Assembly (NCBI GenBank): GCA_034509735.1
Contig: JACGWO010000005.1
Location: forward strand, 31,588,479-31,652,478
Reading direction: 5' to 3'
Length of the DNA stretch: 64,000 nucleotides
Source of the DNA: Sesamum alatum
Taxonomy: Eukaryota; Streptophyta; Magnoliopsida; Lamiales; Pedaliaceae
The notes beneath the pieces are model-generated. The model was given only the letters and a program-made list of their open reading frames with translations, was not told where the DNA came from and did no database searches. Below, piece by piece: positions 48,947 through 64,000 of the stretch. Within the stretch, counting starts at the first letter, position 1. Every line of letters begins with the position of its first letter. Made by a program: the position numbers and the translations under genes.

Positions 48947-50388
48947 TTATTAATACCCACCTAACAATAATTAAATATTAATATATACATATACACATTT
49001 AAAATACAAACAAAAAGACATGATGTGACAATAAACAGTGTTTTTTGTTTCCCATATACAACACAACACATACAACATCTTCTTTACACTATTTTATACT
49101 ATCTCCAAAAATAAACCCAAACATACACAATTTTCTAACACACACTTATTTATCTCTATTTATCTCTCTCTATCTCCAAAACCCAAAACAAAACAACCTG
49201 AAAATGAAACCAAACACTATGGAAGCTTCCCCCTTATCTGGAATTTTATCTCCTGCCACCGTGACTAACAGATTGTCTCCGATTAACATACGCATCACCC
49301 ATTGCTAGCCAATGTCCAAACCTGGAATTTCAAAACAAAATGACTATAATTAAATACATAAATTATAATATACTACATCCAAAAAGTCGGATTCTGTGTG
49401 CACAAATAAAAGAGAGAGATCGCATACCGAAGTGTGCATCTGCCCAACTTTCGTTATCTGAAGGAAAATCACAGTCGCTAGAAGTTAGCTCACGTCGAAC
49501 TCCCAATTTTACTAGCAGTTGTATATTTGCTCTAATCCCCAAATTGAGATAATCGTTGTATTGATAGTTATTTGAAATGAGCAAACATTTTAAATAAATA
49601 ACCATAATGGTAAGTTTGAAATTAATTTGTTAATCCCATCCATTATTATACAACGTAAAAAATATCCCTCTTGCATGATTTATAAATGGCCATAAAAAAC
49701 CAACATTTACTCATTCGACAAATTGAGTGTACGTACTTATCCTGCATTTTTAACTAAACGAGCAAACTTTATTAACTTTTTCATCTACAAAAGTAAATGG
49801 CTCCTTAAGGTATTTATTTTTGTGCGTAGGATAAATAATTGATATGACACATTTGGATAAAATGCGAAAAGAATAATTTAATAATTTTTGTTGATATTTG
49901 CCTAATTGGATAAAATGTGGAATAGTCTCGAATTATACTATGACGCTCAAAATCAAATAATTTATCATGTCTTATTAACGTTATGATGGATTACTAGTGC
50001 CCATTTCTTATAGTAAATCCTCCAATCCACTTTACCAAATTTTGTAAATACCCCCTTAATAAATAAGTTTTTTTGTCAATAAAGTCCTTAATAAATGAGT
50101 TTTTTTGTCAATTAAGTCCTTCAACACTCAAAATGTTGGAAATATAAATCGAGATAACTTAAGTTTTTGAATTGTATAATCAGTTATTGAAATTGTGAAT
50201 CCAAATAACATAAATCATTTTTTTTAAAATAAATTATCTCATAATCAATTATACAACACAATACGGGCCAAACCGGGCATAAAAGATTTTATAGATGGGT
50301 AAAATAGTACTTTCGCTTTTCTGCAACAACAGAAAAAAAGAAAAAGAAAAGGGTTTAAGGCGTTCATTTGAAAGGCTTAAACCCTAAA
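48947..50388. other. Intergenic DNA upstream of CPN60
   Basis: AT-rich; two overlapping short ORFs near 49038-49308 are low-complexity and unsupported. A near-repeat 'aataaatgagtttttttgtcaat' occurs twice near 50060-50115. No gene is seen. Confidence 0.5.
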
Positions 50389-50397
50389 CCCCCAAAT
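50389..50397 (+). promoter_or_regulatory. telo-box upstream of CPN60
   Basis: AAACCCTAA, about 110 bp before the CPN60 ATG. Telo-boxes are common in promoters of plant genes for ribosome and organelle biogenesis. Confidence 0.5.
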
Positions 50398-50509
50398 CTG
50401 CAGCGGGCCTGTGCCGAGAAGAGATTGCACTTTTTTTTCTCCAGGCAAAGCCCTCAAAAGCCCTTCATTGTATTGACTGATCTTGTCTTTTTTCTCTCAT
50501 CAATTTGCC

Positions 50510-55576
<5,067 letters not shown>

Positions 55577-56352
55577 GATTATGGTGGTACCACTTGCCAA
55601 AAACGACAAATACCTCACGTCAGGCTGTGTTTGGAACGATAGATTTAGATCTGGCTAAGGATTTGAAATTAATGTATTTCAAATCACATCTTTACAATCT
55701 CCCTTTGGGAATTATAAAGAATTTGTACGAGGATTTCAAATTCATTTAGGATGCATTTGAACTGATGGAATTGAATTTGAGGGAAGGATTTGGAGAAAAG
55801 AACTTGAAATCCATTAATGACAATTTTATACATTAATAGTTAAAAATATATAGCATTGTTCTTGCAAAGCACCAAAGATATTAAGTTGTGGGGAAATCCT
55901 AATCTGATTAAATGCTAATCAATCATATATAGAGGGAGAGATAATCTTGTAAGATGAGTGAGTGAATGAGCAAGAGAGAGTGGATTTAAAATGATCAAGA
56001 TCCAGCTTAATATCTAAAGATAAAAGATTTAAAATCTGCTGATTTGTTTATTTATGAGCCAAATAAGTTGGATAAATCCCAGTTATTATTTTCAAACCCA
56101 CAATACCCAGATTCATAAATAAATCCAAATCTGCCCTAAATTTCTTTTTTGATTTCTTGGAGATGGATGAACTTTGAACACTGCTCTTTTCTTCATGTGT
56201 TTTTCTGCAGAAAACTGCAATCTTTACATGTATTCCTATGCAACTACTCAACTGTCAGATTCTTGGTTATATATATGTCTTTTCCCTCTCAAAAGGCAAC
56301 GTACATGTTCACTACCTTTCTCTACAAAATCGGTTACCAGATCATATGTTCT
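55577..56352. other. Gap between convergent CPN60 and LBD genes
   Basis: 3' UTR and AT-rich DNA. Words such as 'gatttagatctggc' (about 55645) and the inverse 'aaatccaaatctgccc' (about 56122) hint at a decayed inverted-repeat element, but the ends are not clear. Confidence 0.4.
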
Positions 56353-57387
56353 TCATATATCACAGTTTGTGAGGCTGAAGAACGTCGTAGCCGCCTTCAA
56401 GTCGTGGTGATCTTGAACGTAGGAGAAACAATCGTCGTCTTCCTTGAACGTAGACGTCCTTTTCTCCTCCGTCAAGATCCCATTGCTGCTGCAATATATG
56501 TATCAAGTTGAATTAATGATTGTTGAAATTGAAGAAGAGAGTGAAGTCAAGAACAACGTGTGATTTTGATGAAGGACAAACCTTGGTACAATGTTGCCAT
56601 GGTGATCAAACTTGAACTCTTCCTGATCTCTTACATCATCAACAACAACATCATCATCATCATCATCACAAGTCAAATGATCAAGAATATTAGGCAACAC
56701 ATCATTATTACATTCCTCCACAGACAGTTTTCTCATATGATCGTTATTATTATGATGAGGAAATGAGGAGGATGTAGACTCTGCATGTGCATGAGGCATG
56801 CATCCCCAAGAGTTCACATCATCCACCCTCACCACCTCATCCTCCACCACATGATACGCCCCCGCCCTCCACTTCTCATCATCATAACAATCTCCACCGT
56901 CCGGGGCCGGCACCACCGGCTGCTGTGCGGCGGCCGCCCGACAAAGGGCAAGGTGGTGGAGCACTATCTCGAGCTCCGCCTTGGCCAGGCTTATCCGTTG
57001 CTCGAGGTCACGTATAATCCGGTGGCACCCGCCGACCGGGTCGGCGGCCCGTGCGTCTGATTGGAAGATAATGGTGCGCATGGCGTGGTCTTTGGCTGCT
57101 GGGTCGAGGTGGCGGACGATCTTGACGATGTTGCTAACGCCAAATAGGCGGTGGGCGTTCAAGAACTGGCGTTGGCGGTCGTGGGGGAAATAGGGGGCGA
57201 GGATGCAGTCGGAGGCGCACTTACGGCGTTGGTACTTGCAGGCGGCGCAGGCTTGGGTGGTGGAGGCGTGGCTGCGGGGGACAGTAGTGGTTGTAGTACG
57301 TATGATGTTGTTCTTGGTATTATTATTATTATTATTAAAATTAGAGTTTTTGTTGTTGTGCATGATAACGTTGTTGTGGGTTTGCAT
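56353..57387 (-). CDS. LBD22: LOB-domain transcription factor, LBD22-like, 313 aa in two exons
   Basis: Exon 1 57387-56582 and exon 2 56488-56353 join in frame. The LOB domain has the zinc motif C-X2-C-X6-C-X3-C at Cys47, 50, 57 and 61 (CAACKYQRRKCASDC), the GAS block (FLNAHRLFGVSNIVKIV), the DP motif and a leucine-zipper-like coil (LEQRISLAKAELEIVLHHLAL). The sequence is closest to the LBD22/LBD27 group. The N-terminus is Asn- and Thr-rich, and an Asp run precedes the C-terminus. I prefer splicing at 56582/56488 because exon 2 gives a coding-like tail ending KAATTFFSLTNCDI; without splicing the frame ends at 56503 (294 aa). LBD proteins bind GCGGCG-type motifs and pattern organs or pollen. 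Confidence 0.85.
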
Positions 57388-58464
57388 GGCTAATTATATG
57401 TTGGTGTTGAGATATCGGCTCCGGCTCCGGCTCCGGCGGGGATGGAGATTGGGGAGAATGTTTTATGTTTATGGATTGAATTGAGGCTTCGTTTATGGAA
57501 TTTCTTTGGTATTTTCTTCCCATCTTTTCTGGTGGAGAAGGGAATTAATGGAGGGTGGAGAGATATTTGAGGAGAGATTGACAAATGTTATTGTACAAAT
57601 AATATATTTATATTTTGATCAAAGTCTTAAATGGTCTTAATTTGGTCAAGGTTGTCTGATTGGGTAGTTTGATCATCTACATCATTTTATCTAAATAATA
57701 CTGATCATTCTAAAAAAGATGAGACTAATATTACAAAACACCGTATATTTTGAGACCAAAATTATAATTTTCTCGCACACTCATACACACCCCCAAGTTT
57801 GAACAAAAAGTCTTTCCGTAGGGAATCTTGAGCCCAAGGTTCAAAATAACTTGCTAATTACTAATATACAAGATTTCGTATTACTCCAAAATTTTATTAC
57901 AAAAAAATTATCGTATTGAATATTGTACCCAAATCATCCTCATATCAAACCATTTTCGCCCCAACCCATATTCAACCCATTCATTTGAACCCATATTGAA
58001 CCGACCCATTGTGAGCTCAACCCATTTAGACTCAGCCCACAACCAACCCAACCCACTCATTTACCACCCTTTAGTACTCCTTATTCACTTTTTCAAGGTA
58101 TACTGCTCATATAATTGTTTCATTCTTGTCAATAAATTTTAGGAATAGACTAATTCATATTTCATGCATAATTAAATTTTAAATAGTTGCAAGGTAATCC
58201 CCTTTTTCAAATATGAAGTAAACACCAAGTTCTGCCCAACAGTGGATAAAAAGAGAGTAACTTGCAGAGTAAAAAATGAAAGAAGCTTTGCCAAAACAGT
58301 GCTGCTTATAATCAAATGAGTACAATATAGGTGCCAAGAGAAAGATAAGTACTTTGCCATTCAACTACTTCTCAGGCACTCAATATATATTAGCATTGCA
58401 GCTCATAATCACTCAAGAGGCTACCACAAGAGAAATACACGAAAAGAACGAAGATTACAAGCAC
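57388..58464. other. Upstream region of LBD22-like gene and 3' flank of MED9
   Basis: CT- and GC-rich leader near 57400-57450, then AT-rich DNA. Near 57990-58060 the word 'aacccatt' and variants ('acccat', 'cccattt') recur about every 10-20 bp, a simple degenerate repeat. No gene is seen. Confidence 0.45.
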
Positions 58465-59942
58465 TTATATTTGAGAGTTGATAAGCTCTTCAACTGAACT
58501 TCTATACCTTGAAATAAGCTCCCTGAAATCAAACAACATACGTGCACAAATGATAGAAATGAGTCATCATGGATTAATTGTTTACTTTGTTTTTGCCTAT
58601 AAATCATGAGTTTCTGATGTAGATCACTGAAGGGAGCACATTAACCATCTCAGATTGAACAACTTCACAAGAACTGCACCGAATGCTGTAACTGTTTTCT
58701 GGGAAAGGGGAGGTGGTGTGCAACGACTTTCCAGTTCATGCATTATTTCTTAGGATTGTGTCAAGCAAAGTACCTAGCTAAAGCTATACCACAGGAAATA
58801 GTTACAAACCTTCTTTGAGCCAGCAAGTTCTCAGTTTCCTCCAGCTTGTGCTTTTGTCCCTCGACAGTCTGCTAATATATCACAAGGGTGTAAAGATTAT
58901 CAACGAACAACTCATTCCTATAGATCATCTAAAACGTGGGCTAACTCACAAGCCCCCATTAAATTTACTAAAGCATCACAAGCTGTATAGATCCACAGAT
59001 GTTTTCGACAATTCAGTGTGTTTGGATTTAAGGAATTTATTGTTTAAAACACTACACGTTAATATAACGAAATGATCTTCTTTCAGTGTAAAATTTGTAT
59101 TGATCAGAACCATGAACCGAAACTAACATTTTCAACTCATGGGAATATAACTCAATGCAACAAGTACGAATATATCTTTTTCCATCCCAAGCAAAATTAC
59201 AAAGAACATAAACAAATATCTGATCCGGAAATATGGAAAAAGAAAATCCCATTAATATAACACAAAACATTCCAAATTATTACCGTTGATTTGGCCTTAA
59301 TCGTCCCCGCAATGGAGTTCAACAGCTGCTGGCACTTCTCAAACTGTGTGTTCAACTCACCAACCTTTCAACAAACCAAACTTTTTTACACAAACATCCA
59401 AAAGATAGCAGCAAATCATGGTAGAACACTTAAAAATCGATTGCTTCCAACTACCAAATCCACTCAAGTCAGCGCAAAATTCGTTTTTTCGGAACTAGGG
59501 CAGCAATAAGTTTGTAATTCTAGCAACTACACAACAATTGAAGAAGATCAACCAAAGAATGACTAACCAGTGCATCGGTTTGCTGATCCCTTGTGCCATT
59601 TTCAGTCACATCAGCTAAGTTCTCCACCAACTGGACAACAAAATCAGAATTTAAAAAAAGAAATTCGAAACCCTAAATTTCCCCCTAAAAGAAAAGCAAT
59701 CACTAGAAACATTGGGAAAATACATGGAGTAGCTGAAAGTGAGAGGCGAGAGATTGGTGCTGCTGCGGTTGTTGTTGGAAACGCGGCTGCTGCTGCTGCT
59801 GATTGAATTGCTGTTGAAACTGTTGTTGTTGATTGAATTGCTGTTGTTGGAGGAATAGATGGTCCTGATTTGGTGTAGCCGGGTTACTGTGGGACTGGAT
59901 GTTGGGGATCATCGACCAGTTCCCTCCTCCAAAATGCTCCAT
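58465..59942 (-). CDS. MED9: Mediator subunit MED9, 159 aa, five exons
   Basis: Exons 59942-59724, 59630-59568, 59364-59284, 58868-58810 and 58522-58465 join in frame (480 bp). Residues 1-31 are MEHFGGGNWSMIPN..., then a polyglutamine stretch (about 32-64), then the helical MED9 core: LVENLADVTENGTRDQQTDA, KCQQLLNSIAGTIKAKSTTV and ENLLAQRRELISRYRSSVEE. MED9 belongs to the middle module of the Mediator complex linking activators to RNA polymerase II. It is shorter than the Arabidopsis protein, mostly in the Gln-rich part. It shares a promoter region with the divergent small-protein gene. Confidence 0.9.
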
Positions 59943-60027
59943 TTTTGCGGCCTCGGAGCTCTGCTTCTTCCTTTCAGCTCAGCCGTAGAGAAGCATCCAG
60001 AAGATCAACACGACGACGTTCGGCTTA

Positions 60028-60149
60028 GTGGGCCCAACCTTTGGGCCGCTCCGAATATTGGGCCCAATAGTCTTGTCGACCCAGATTTCGGAATCGAGCT
60101 GAGCCCAATTATTTGGGCCGTCAAAATTATCTTTGGGCTTTTAAGGCCC
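60028..60149. promoter_or_regulatory. Bidirectional promoter with seven site II (TGGGCC/T) elements
   Basis: TGGGCC at 60028, 60041, 60058 and 60113; TGGGCT at 60133; inverted forms AGCCCA at 60101 and GGCCCA at 60144. They sit between MED9 (-, ATG 59942) and the small-protein gene (+, first exon near 60240). Site II elements bind TCP factors and are common before plant genes for mitochondrial and ribosomal proteins. Confidence 0.7.
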
Positions 60150-60239
60150 ATGTGGGGCAACGAACTAAAAGTCTGATGGGAGTCAAAGCAGTTTAATTAC
60201 AACAGAAAGCTCTTAAAACGTCGTCGTAATATCAACTCC

Positions 60240-61915
60240 CTTCATTTCTAAGCCGACAGTCTTCAGCTGGATTCTTGAGAGGAGGAAAAAGAACACACAA
60301 ATACACACAGTGGAGGTGAATTCGGTGGCTGCATTAGCAAATTTGGAGCTCGTAATCGAGGTTCAATTTTTCAACATGCTTCTTTCATTTACTTAATTTC
60401 TTGTTTATCAATGGAATTCATTTGCTTTTGCATGTGTACGACGTAAATTTTGTGTTTTCTCGTTGACAATTGATTGTACCAGATAATTTGTTTTTAAGTT
60501 TATTCTCTGGTTTGTTACTTCAGCAGCTAAATTGGACTAAAAGGATGTGCAATCACGCTATTTTATGTGCAAATATGCTTATAGATATAGGTTTCTGTGT
60601 GTGTGTGCGTGTGTGTTGCTGATAAAGAACGTCCTTGCTGATGTTGAAATTTGAGCGATGAGGGGTAAAATTGTTGGGCATAGATAGGAAAGTAGAAGAA
60701 CTTATCTTGGAGTGTTGGAGGTAGCAAAAGATAAATTTGGATGTGTCATCAGTCTTCATTGGGACTCTGTCAATTTATTTCAAGGGTTCTTTTGGTGATA
60801 TTCAGGTGACTTTGTTGAATTTGCTGTGGAAACGTATTTGTCCTGAGATGATGGTCTCCATTTTGAAGTGAAATGCTGAAAATGCATTTCTTTTTCGGTG
60901 TAGAGCTAGTGTCCGAAAGTGTAGTAAAGTTCTATGGAAATCTCTGTTATTTTCCTTTGAAGCCTGTTCATTTCCAAACACTCAGACAGACTTTGTGCCA
61001 TGTTGGAATTGGTAATGCATTTTGATCATAATGTTAAGAGTAGCATGGTTGTTCAGTATAGAATGTCAATGTGTTCTCCAACTCCAACCCATCCCACCCC
61101 ATAAAATAGACCCCTTAGGGCAGAAGAATAATTCTGAATCTTACTATTCCGAAAAGCAGAGAAGAGTCAACTTAATCTTTTTTTTTAGATGAGAACGGAG
61201 ATGATAAAGATGGCAGTCTGTCCTTGTTGAAGTATATGTTTTTATGCAATATGTTTCTGTAGTTTCCGTCTTTTCCACCACGCGAAAAGAGCATCCCTCG
61301 TTACATTAGCTATTCCTCACTAGTGTTGAGTAATTCCATTCTTGCTCGATAAGAAAGATTTTCATGTTCAAGAATGTATCCAAAACACTGACTTGATACA
61401 TTTTCCTGACTATTCTAGGGTATTGTTAAGTGATTCCTGTTCTTGTTATCAAAGCATGTCAGCCTTGTTTGCAAGTAGGATATATGTCAGATGACTTTTG
61501 CCAAATCATTACATGACTTGATCTTGTGTGGATACTCAATTGAGCCAATGCTTCATAGTCCATCGTAAAACTTGATCTTTGTTGCATCTGTAGAAGTAAG
61601 TTCAGAGTGGGATTCTACTGAAAATTTGTAGTTTTAAATAAACATGGTGGATCTCCTGCATGCATGTTTCACAATTGAGAAGTTGAGTTAGTATTGAGAT
61701 ATATAGTCTGATCTTCATCTAATTGGCCAAAGAAATACTTCTGTAGGCCAATTAATCTTGGAGCATGGGAAGGTTGTATATACTTTTCAACTAATTTCCA
61801 GAACTTCGATTTAGTTTCTATACTTTTTATTTCTGGTTGGAGCATTTTGATTCAAGATAACTGAGATATGCTCTAAATTTACGCGACAATAAATTCTGAT
61901 ATACGGGCATTTCAG
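60240..61915 (+). other. 5' UTR exon and long leader intron of the small-protein gene
   Basis: A leader exon of roughly 120 bp (about 60240-60360) ends at CGAG|GTTCAA; a 1.55 kb intron runs to the acceptor TTTCAG at 61915. No other gene is seen in the intron; long leader introns often enhance expression in plants. Confidence 0.5.
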
Positions 61916-61925
61916 GCTGTCAATT

Positions 61926-62123
61926 ATGTCGATAAAACCAACGGTTGCATTACGAGCCATGCTCGTAGGAGGAATTGCTGCCTTTGCTAAAATTGGAGGC
62001 GTAATGAAAGCTGCAGGTGGGGCAAAGATTGGTGCCGCTGCTGCTGCTGTGACTGCTGCAGCAACTGCTGCTGTGTCATCGAAACAGGATCCACAAAACG
62101 CATCAGCTCCTCCTTCAAAATAA
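61926..62123 (+). CDS. Small alanine-rich hydrophobic protein, 65 aa, function unknown
   Basis: ATG at 61926, ten bases after a good splice acceptor. It begins MSIKPTVALRAMLVGGIAAF, followed by AKIGGVMKAAGGAKIGAAAA and an Ala/Thr-rich run, then a short polar tail (SSKQDPQNASAPPSK). One moderately hydrophobic segment (about residues 7-22) could insert in a membrane; the basic, Gly/Ala-rich start could also serve as an organelle signal. The spliced leader and the site II-rich divergent promoter with MED9 support it as a real gene. I do not recognise a characterised family. Confidence 0.7.
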   Translation: MSIKPTVALRAMLVGGIAAFAKIGGVMKAAGGAKIGAAAAAVTAAATAAVSSKQDPQNASAPPSK

Positions 62124-62397
62124 AAGTTTTGTAGCTGCAAAATTTGCCCACTCTATTTCTGGGAAGTTTTGACATAGTGAATCTGCGTGTGCTACTGTAC
62201 TTCAATAATATTTTTACGATTAAACTGAAAAAACAAGCATAACATTCACTGCCCTTCAAAAGGGTTTCTCATATTGACATTTCCTCGCAATGGAAGATGA
62301 AAATTTTGTTTTACAGGCATCTCTCTGTCTCTCTCTCTCTCTCGCGCACACACACACACACGACCGTCACTGGAATATTCAGTCAGCACCAGTACCA

Positions 62398-63975
62398 TCA
62401 CGAAGATAGTAAACGATGTTCTGTGGATCTTCTAATAGTTGAACCTGTAGGACCGCAAGTGAAATCTGGATGGTCAACTGAGCTGACAAAGAGATCAGGA
62501 TTTGGTGATTCCAGCTCCAGGATGACCTGATTGTGGACAACATAAGTAGCTTATCAGTCTCATAAACAATCCAGCTTTTTCTTTGTGAAGCAATCCAAAC
62601 ATGTGAACTCTGTGTCGGAATTGAAGGATTTGAATGTTAAAGATTTCAATTTATACAAGGTTGAATCTGTTCCAATGATCCTCTTTAAGAAAATTCTAAG
62701 CCAATATGATAATTATAGTACTTCCAAATATCATACCAGAGTATTCTCTCCTTGTTGAAGCATTGGAGCAGGAACATAAAGGTTACACTGTGGTCCAACA
62801 GACTGCAAAATGAGCCAAAAAAACACATAAAACTTGGCCATACGTAACCAGATTTGACAACCAGCACGTTTGAGTCGTTTGATTAATCAGAAAAGAGTTC
62901 ATCTTACAGGCCAAAAACGTCCAACGTTTATCTCATTCACAAATGCAATTCCTTTACTCCAGCCTCTGAATGAAATGTATGTGTCCCTGACTTTGTCAAT
63001 ACTGAAGTGACCAGTATAAAAAGCTGGTTCCAGAATAGAGTCTGCGAAAAAGAAGCAAATATTACTTCAGCATGCTCTTTCACAGCTTAAATTCTTGTAA
63101 TTCCACAAGGATCTAGAACTTACCTTTCTTGCCTTTCAACTTTTTGCGGGCAGATCGTTTAAGAAGTCCCTTCTGTGCATTGAGAATGACGGGGTTGATT
63201 TGTGTGGCTTCGTTGAGATTTTGAAGAGGGATCGGAAGCGTTTTCCACTTATACAAGGGCCTTGCATCAAGATAAACAGAAGACAGAATACCCTAGAAAA
63301 CCAAACAATCATCGGCTTGTGAATGTCGAGGGAAAGATCATAATGGTAAAAAGGGCAAATGCAATATTCATCATAGCATGCATAACTTACATTTTGAATA
63401 GACATTATATAGGATAGAGTAAAAACAGCTAGTTAGTAGATTCTTTTACCTTCCTGTCAAACATATACGGCCCGTAATTCAAACGACCCATGTTTTCAAC
63501 CTATACAAGTAAAACACTATAAACACAGCTGAGGAGGATTAAAACGTTGCGTGGAAAATATTTGAGCAATATGTATAGATTTCTTCCATAAAGAAGATAA
63601 GAAAGTGTACATACCAGGATAAAGAGTTTGTTTTTGGATTCACATTTTAAGTAAGGCAGGTTAATTGGTCTATTAGACCATCTTGTAATAACGTCAACAT
63701 ATGTTGGCCTTTTGCCACTATCTTCAGGACAGGAGATAAACACTTGAGCTCTATCGTGCACCTGCAGAAGATGATTGTTCGAAGACATGAGATCAGAAAA
63801 GTAAAAAAAATGAAGCATATTCTGCTCAAAGAACTTCAGCTCTATAGGATAGCATGCAAGAAAAGAACCTTTTCTTTACACAATTCCTATCATCGACTTT
63901 CAGCAGACTCATATATGCTGTATAGGAGTAAGAGTCGTCTGGATTATACCTCAGACATTGTCGGGATATTGCATT
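62398..63975 (-). CDS. BGAL17: Beta-galactosidase 17 (GH35), C-terminal part, runs off the window
   Basis: Seven exons are visible on the minus strand: 63975-63950, 63761-63615, 63500-63450, 63292-63124, 63041-62908, 62802-62737 and 62526-62398, joining in frame to about 240 residues and a TGA at 62400-62398. The catalytic GH35 barrel lies upstream, outside the window. The part seen is the C-terminal jelly-roll region: VHDRAQVFISC, VENMGRLNYGPYMFDRKGIL, FRGWSKGIAFVNEINVGRFW and SVGPQCNLYVPAPMLQQG, typical of the BGAL17 class, which is closer to animal GH35 than other plant BGALs. It removes beta-galactose from glycans, probably in the apoplast. The first visible exon, only 26 bp, is the least certain. 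Confidence 0.88.
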
Positions 63976-64000
63976 CTGATGAAAAAGTTATGAAAAATCA

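Noticed and set aside
49038..49308. Two overlapping ORFs before CPN60
   Set aside because: Low complexity (Thr/Asn/Ser-rich), no homology cue, in AT-rich DNA next to the MULE.
56560..57393. Plus-strand ORFs opposite the LBD gene
   Set aside because: They are shadows of the LBD coding exon in other frames, with His/Pro-rich nonsense content.

Overview
This is a nuclear genome window from a flowering plant, almost certainly a eudicot. The genes are intron-rich and belong to plant families (HOTHEAD, ALE2, NHL, FAR1-related, LOB-domain, BGAL17). The intergenic DNA is AT-rich and full of plant-type transposons. An asterid is my guess, but nothing in the sequence proves it.

Gene layout, left to right: a six-exon HOTHEAD (HTH) gene on + (3466-7613); a convergent ten-exon ALE2-type receptor kinase on - (8671-12996); a transposon-rich stretch of about 19 kb with no host gene; an intronless NDR1/HIN1-like gene on + (32309-33088); an FRS4-like FAR1-related transcription factor on - (36661-39560); an 11 kb block holding a PIF/Harbinger-like element and a complete 5.0 kb MULE; an 18-exon mitochondrial CPN60 on + (50510-55576); a convergent LBD22-like gene on - (56353-57387); MED9 on - (58465-59942); a divergent gene for a 65-residue alanine-rich protein on + (61926-62123), sharing a promoter rich in TGGGCC/T motifs with MED9; and the 3' part of BGAL17 on - (62398 to beyond the right edge). 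I reconstructed exon boundaries by hand from GT/AG sites, reading-frame closure and family resemblance.

Mobile DNA explains most of the rest. A 10.0 kb Tat-lineage Ty3/gypsy element (19953-29959, TSD TTACC, LTRs about 98% identical) sits inside an older hairpin MITE. It carries the usual sense gag-pol (broken), plus a spliced antisense gene with its own TATA box. Between the two convergent units lies an array of 14 short hairpins whose stems change while pairing is kept. A solo LTR of a related family (31104-31509, TSD ATACA) lies 1.1 kb downstream. There are also two antisense tRNA-derived SINEs (one in HTH intron 2 with a perfect 16 bp TSD), a 5'-truncated LINE, one MITE nested in another at the left end, a MULE with 226 bp TIRs and 9 bp TSD, and a Tourist-like element abutting it.

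Functionally, HTH and ALE2 both act in epidermis and cuticle formation in Arabidopsis and lie tail to tail here. HTH, an LBD gene and BGAL17 also cluster on Arabidopsis chromosome 1, and CPN60/LBD22 are neighbours on chromosome 3 (from memory), so the gene order looks like an ancestral block. The features most worth a second look are the hairpin array and the antisense gene of the retrotransposon.
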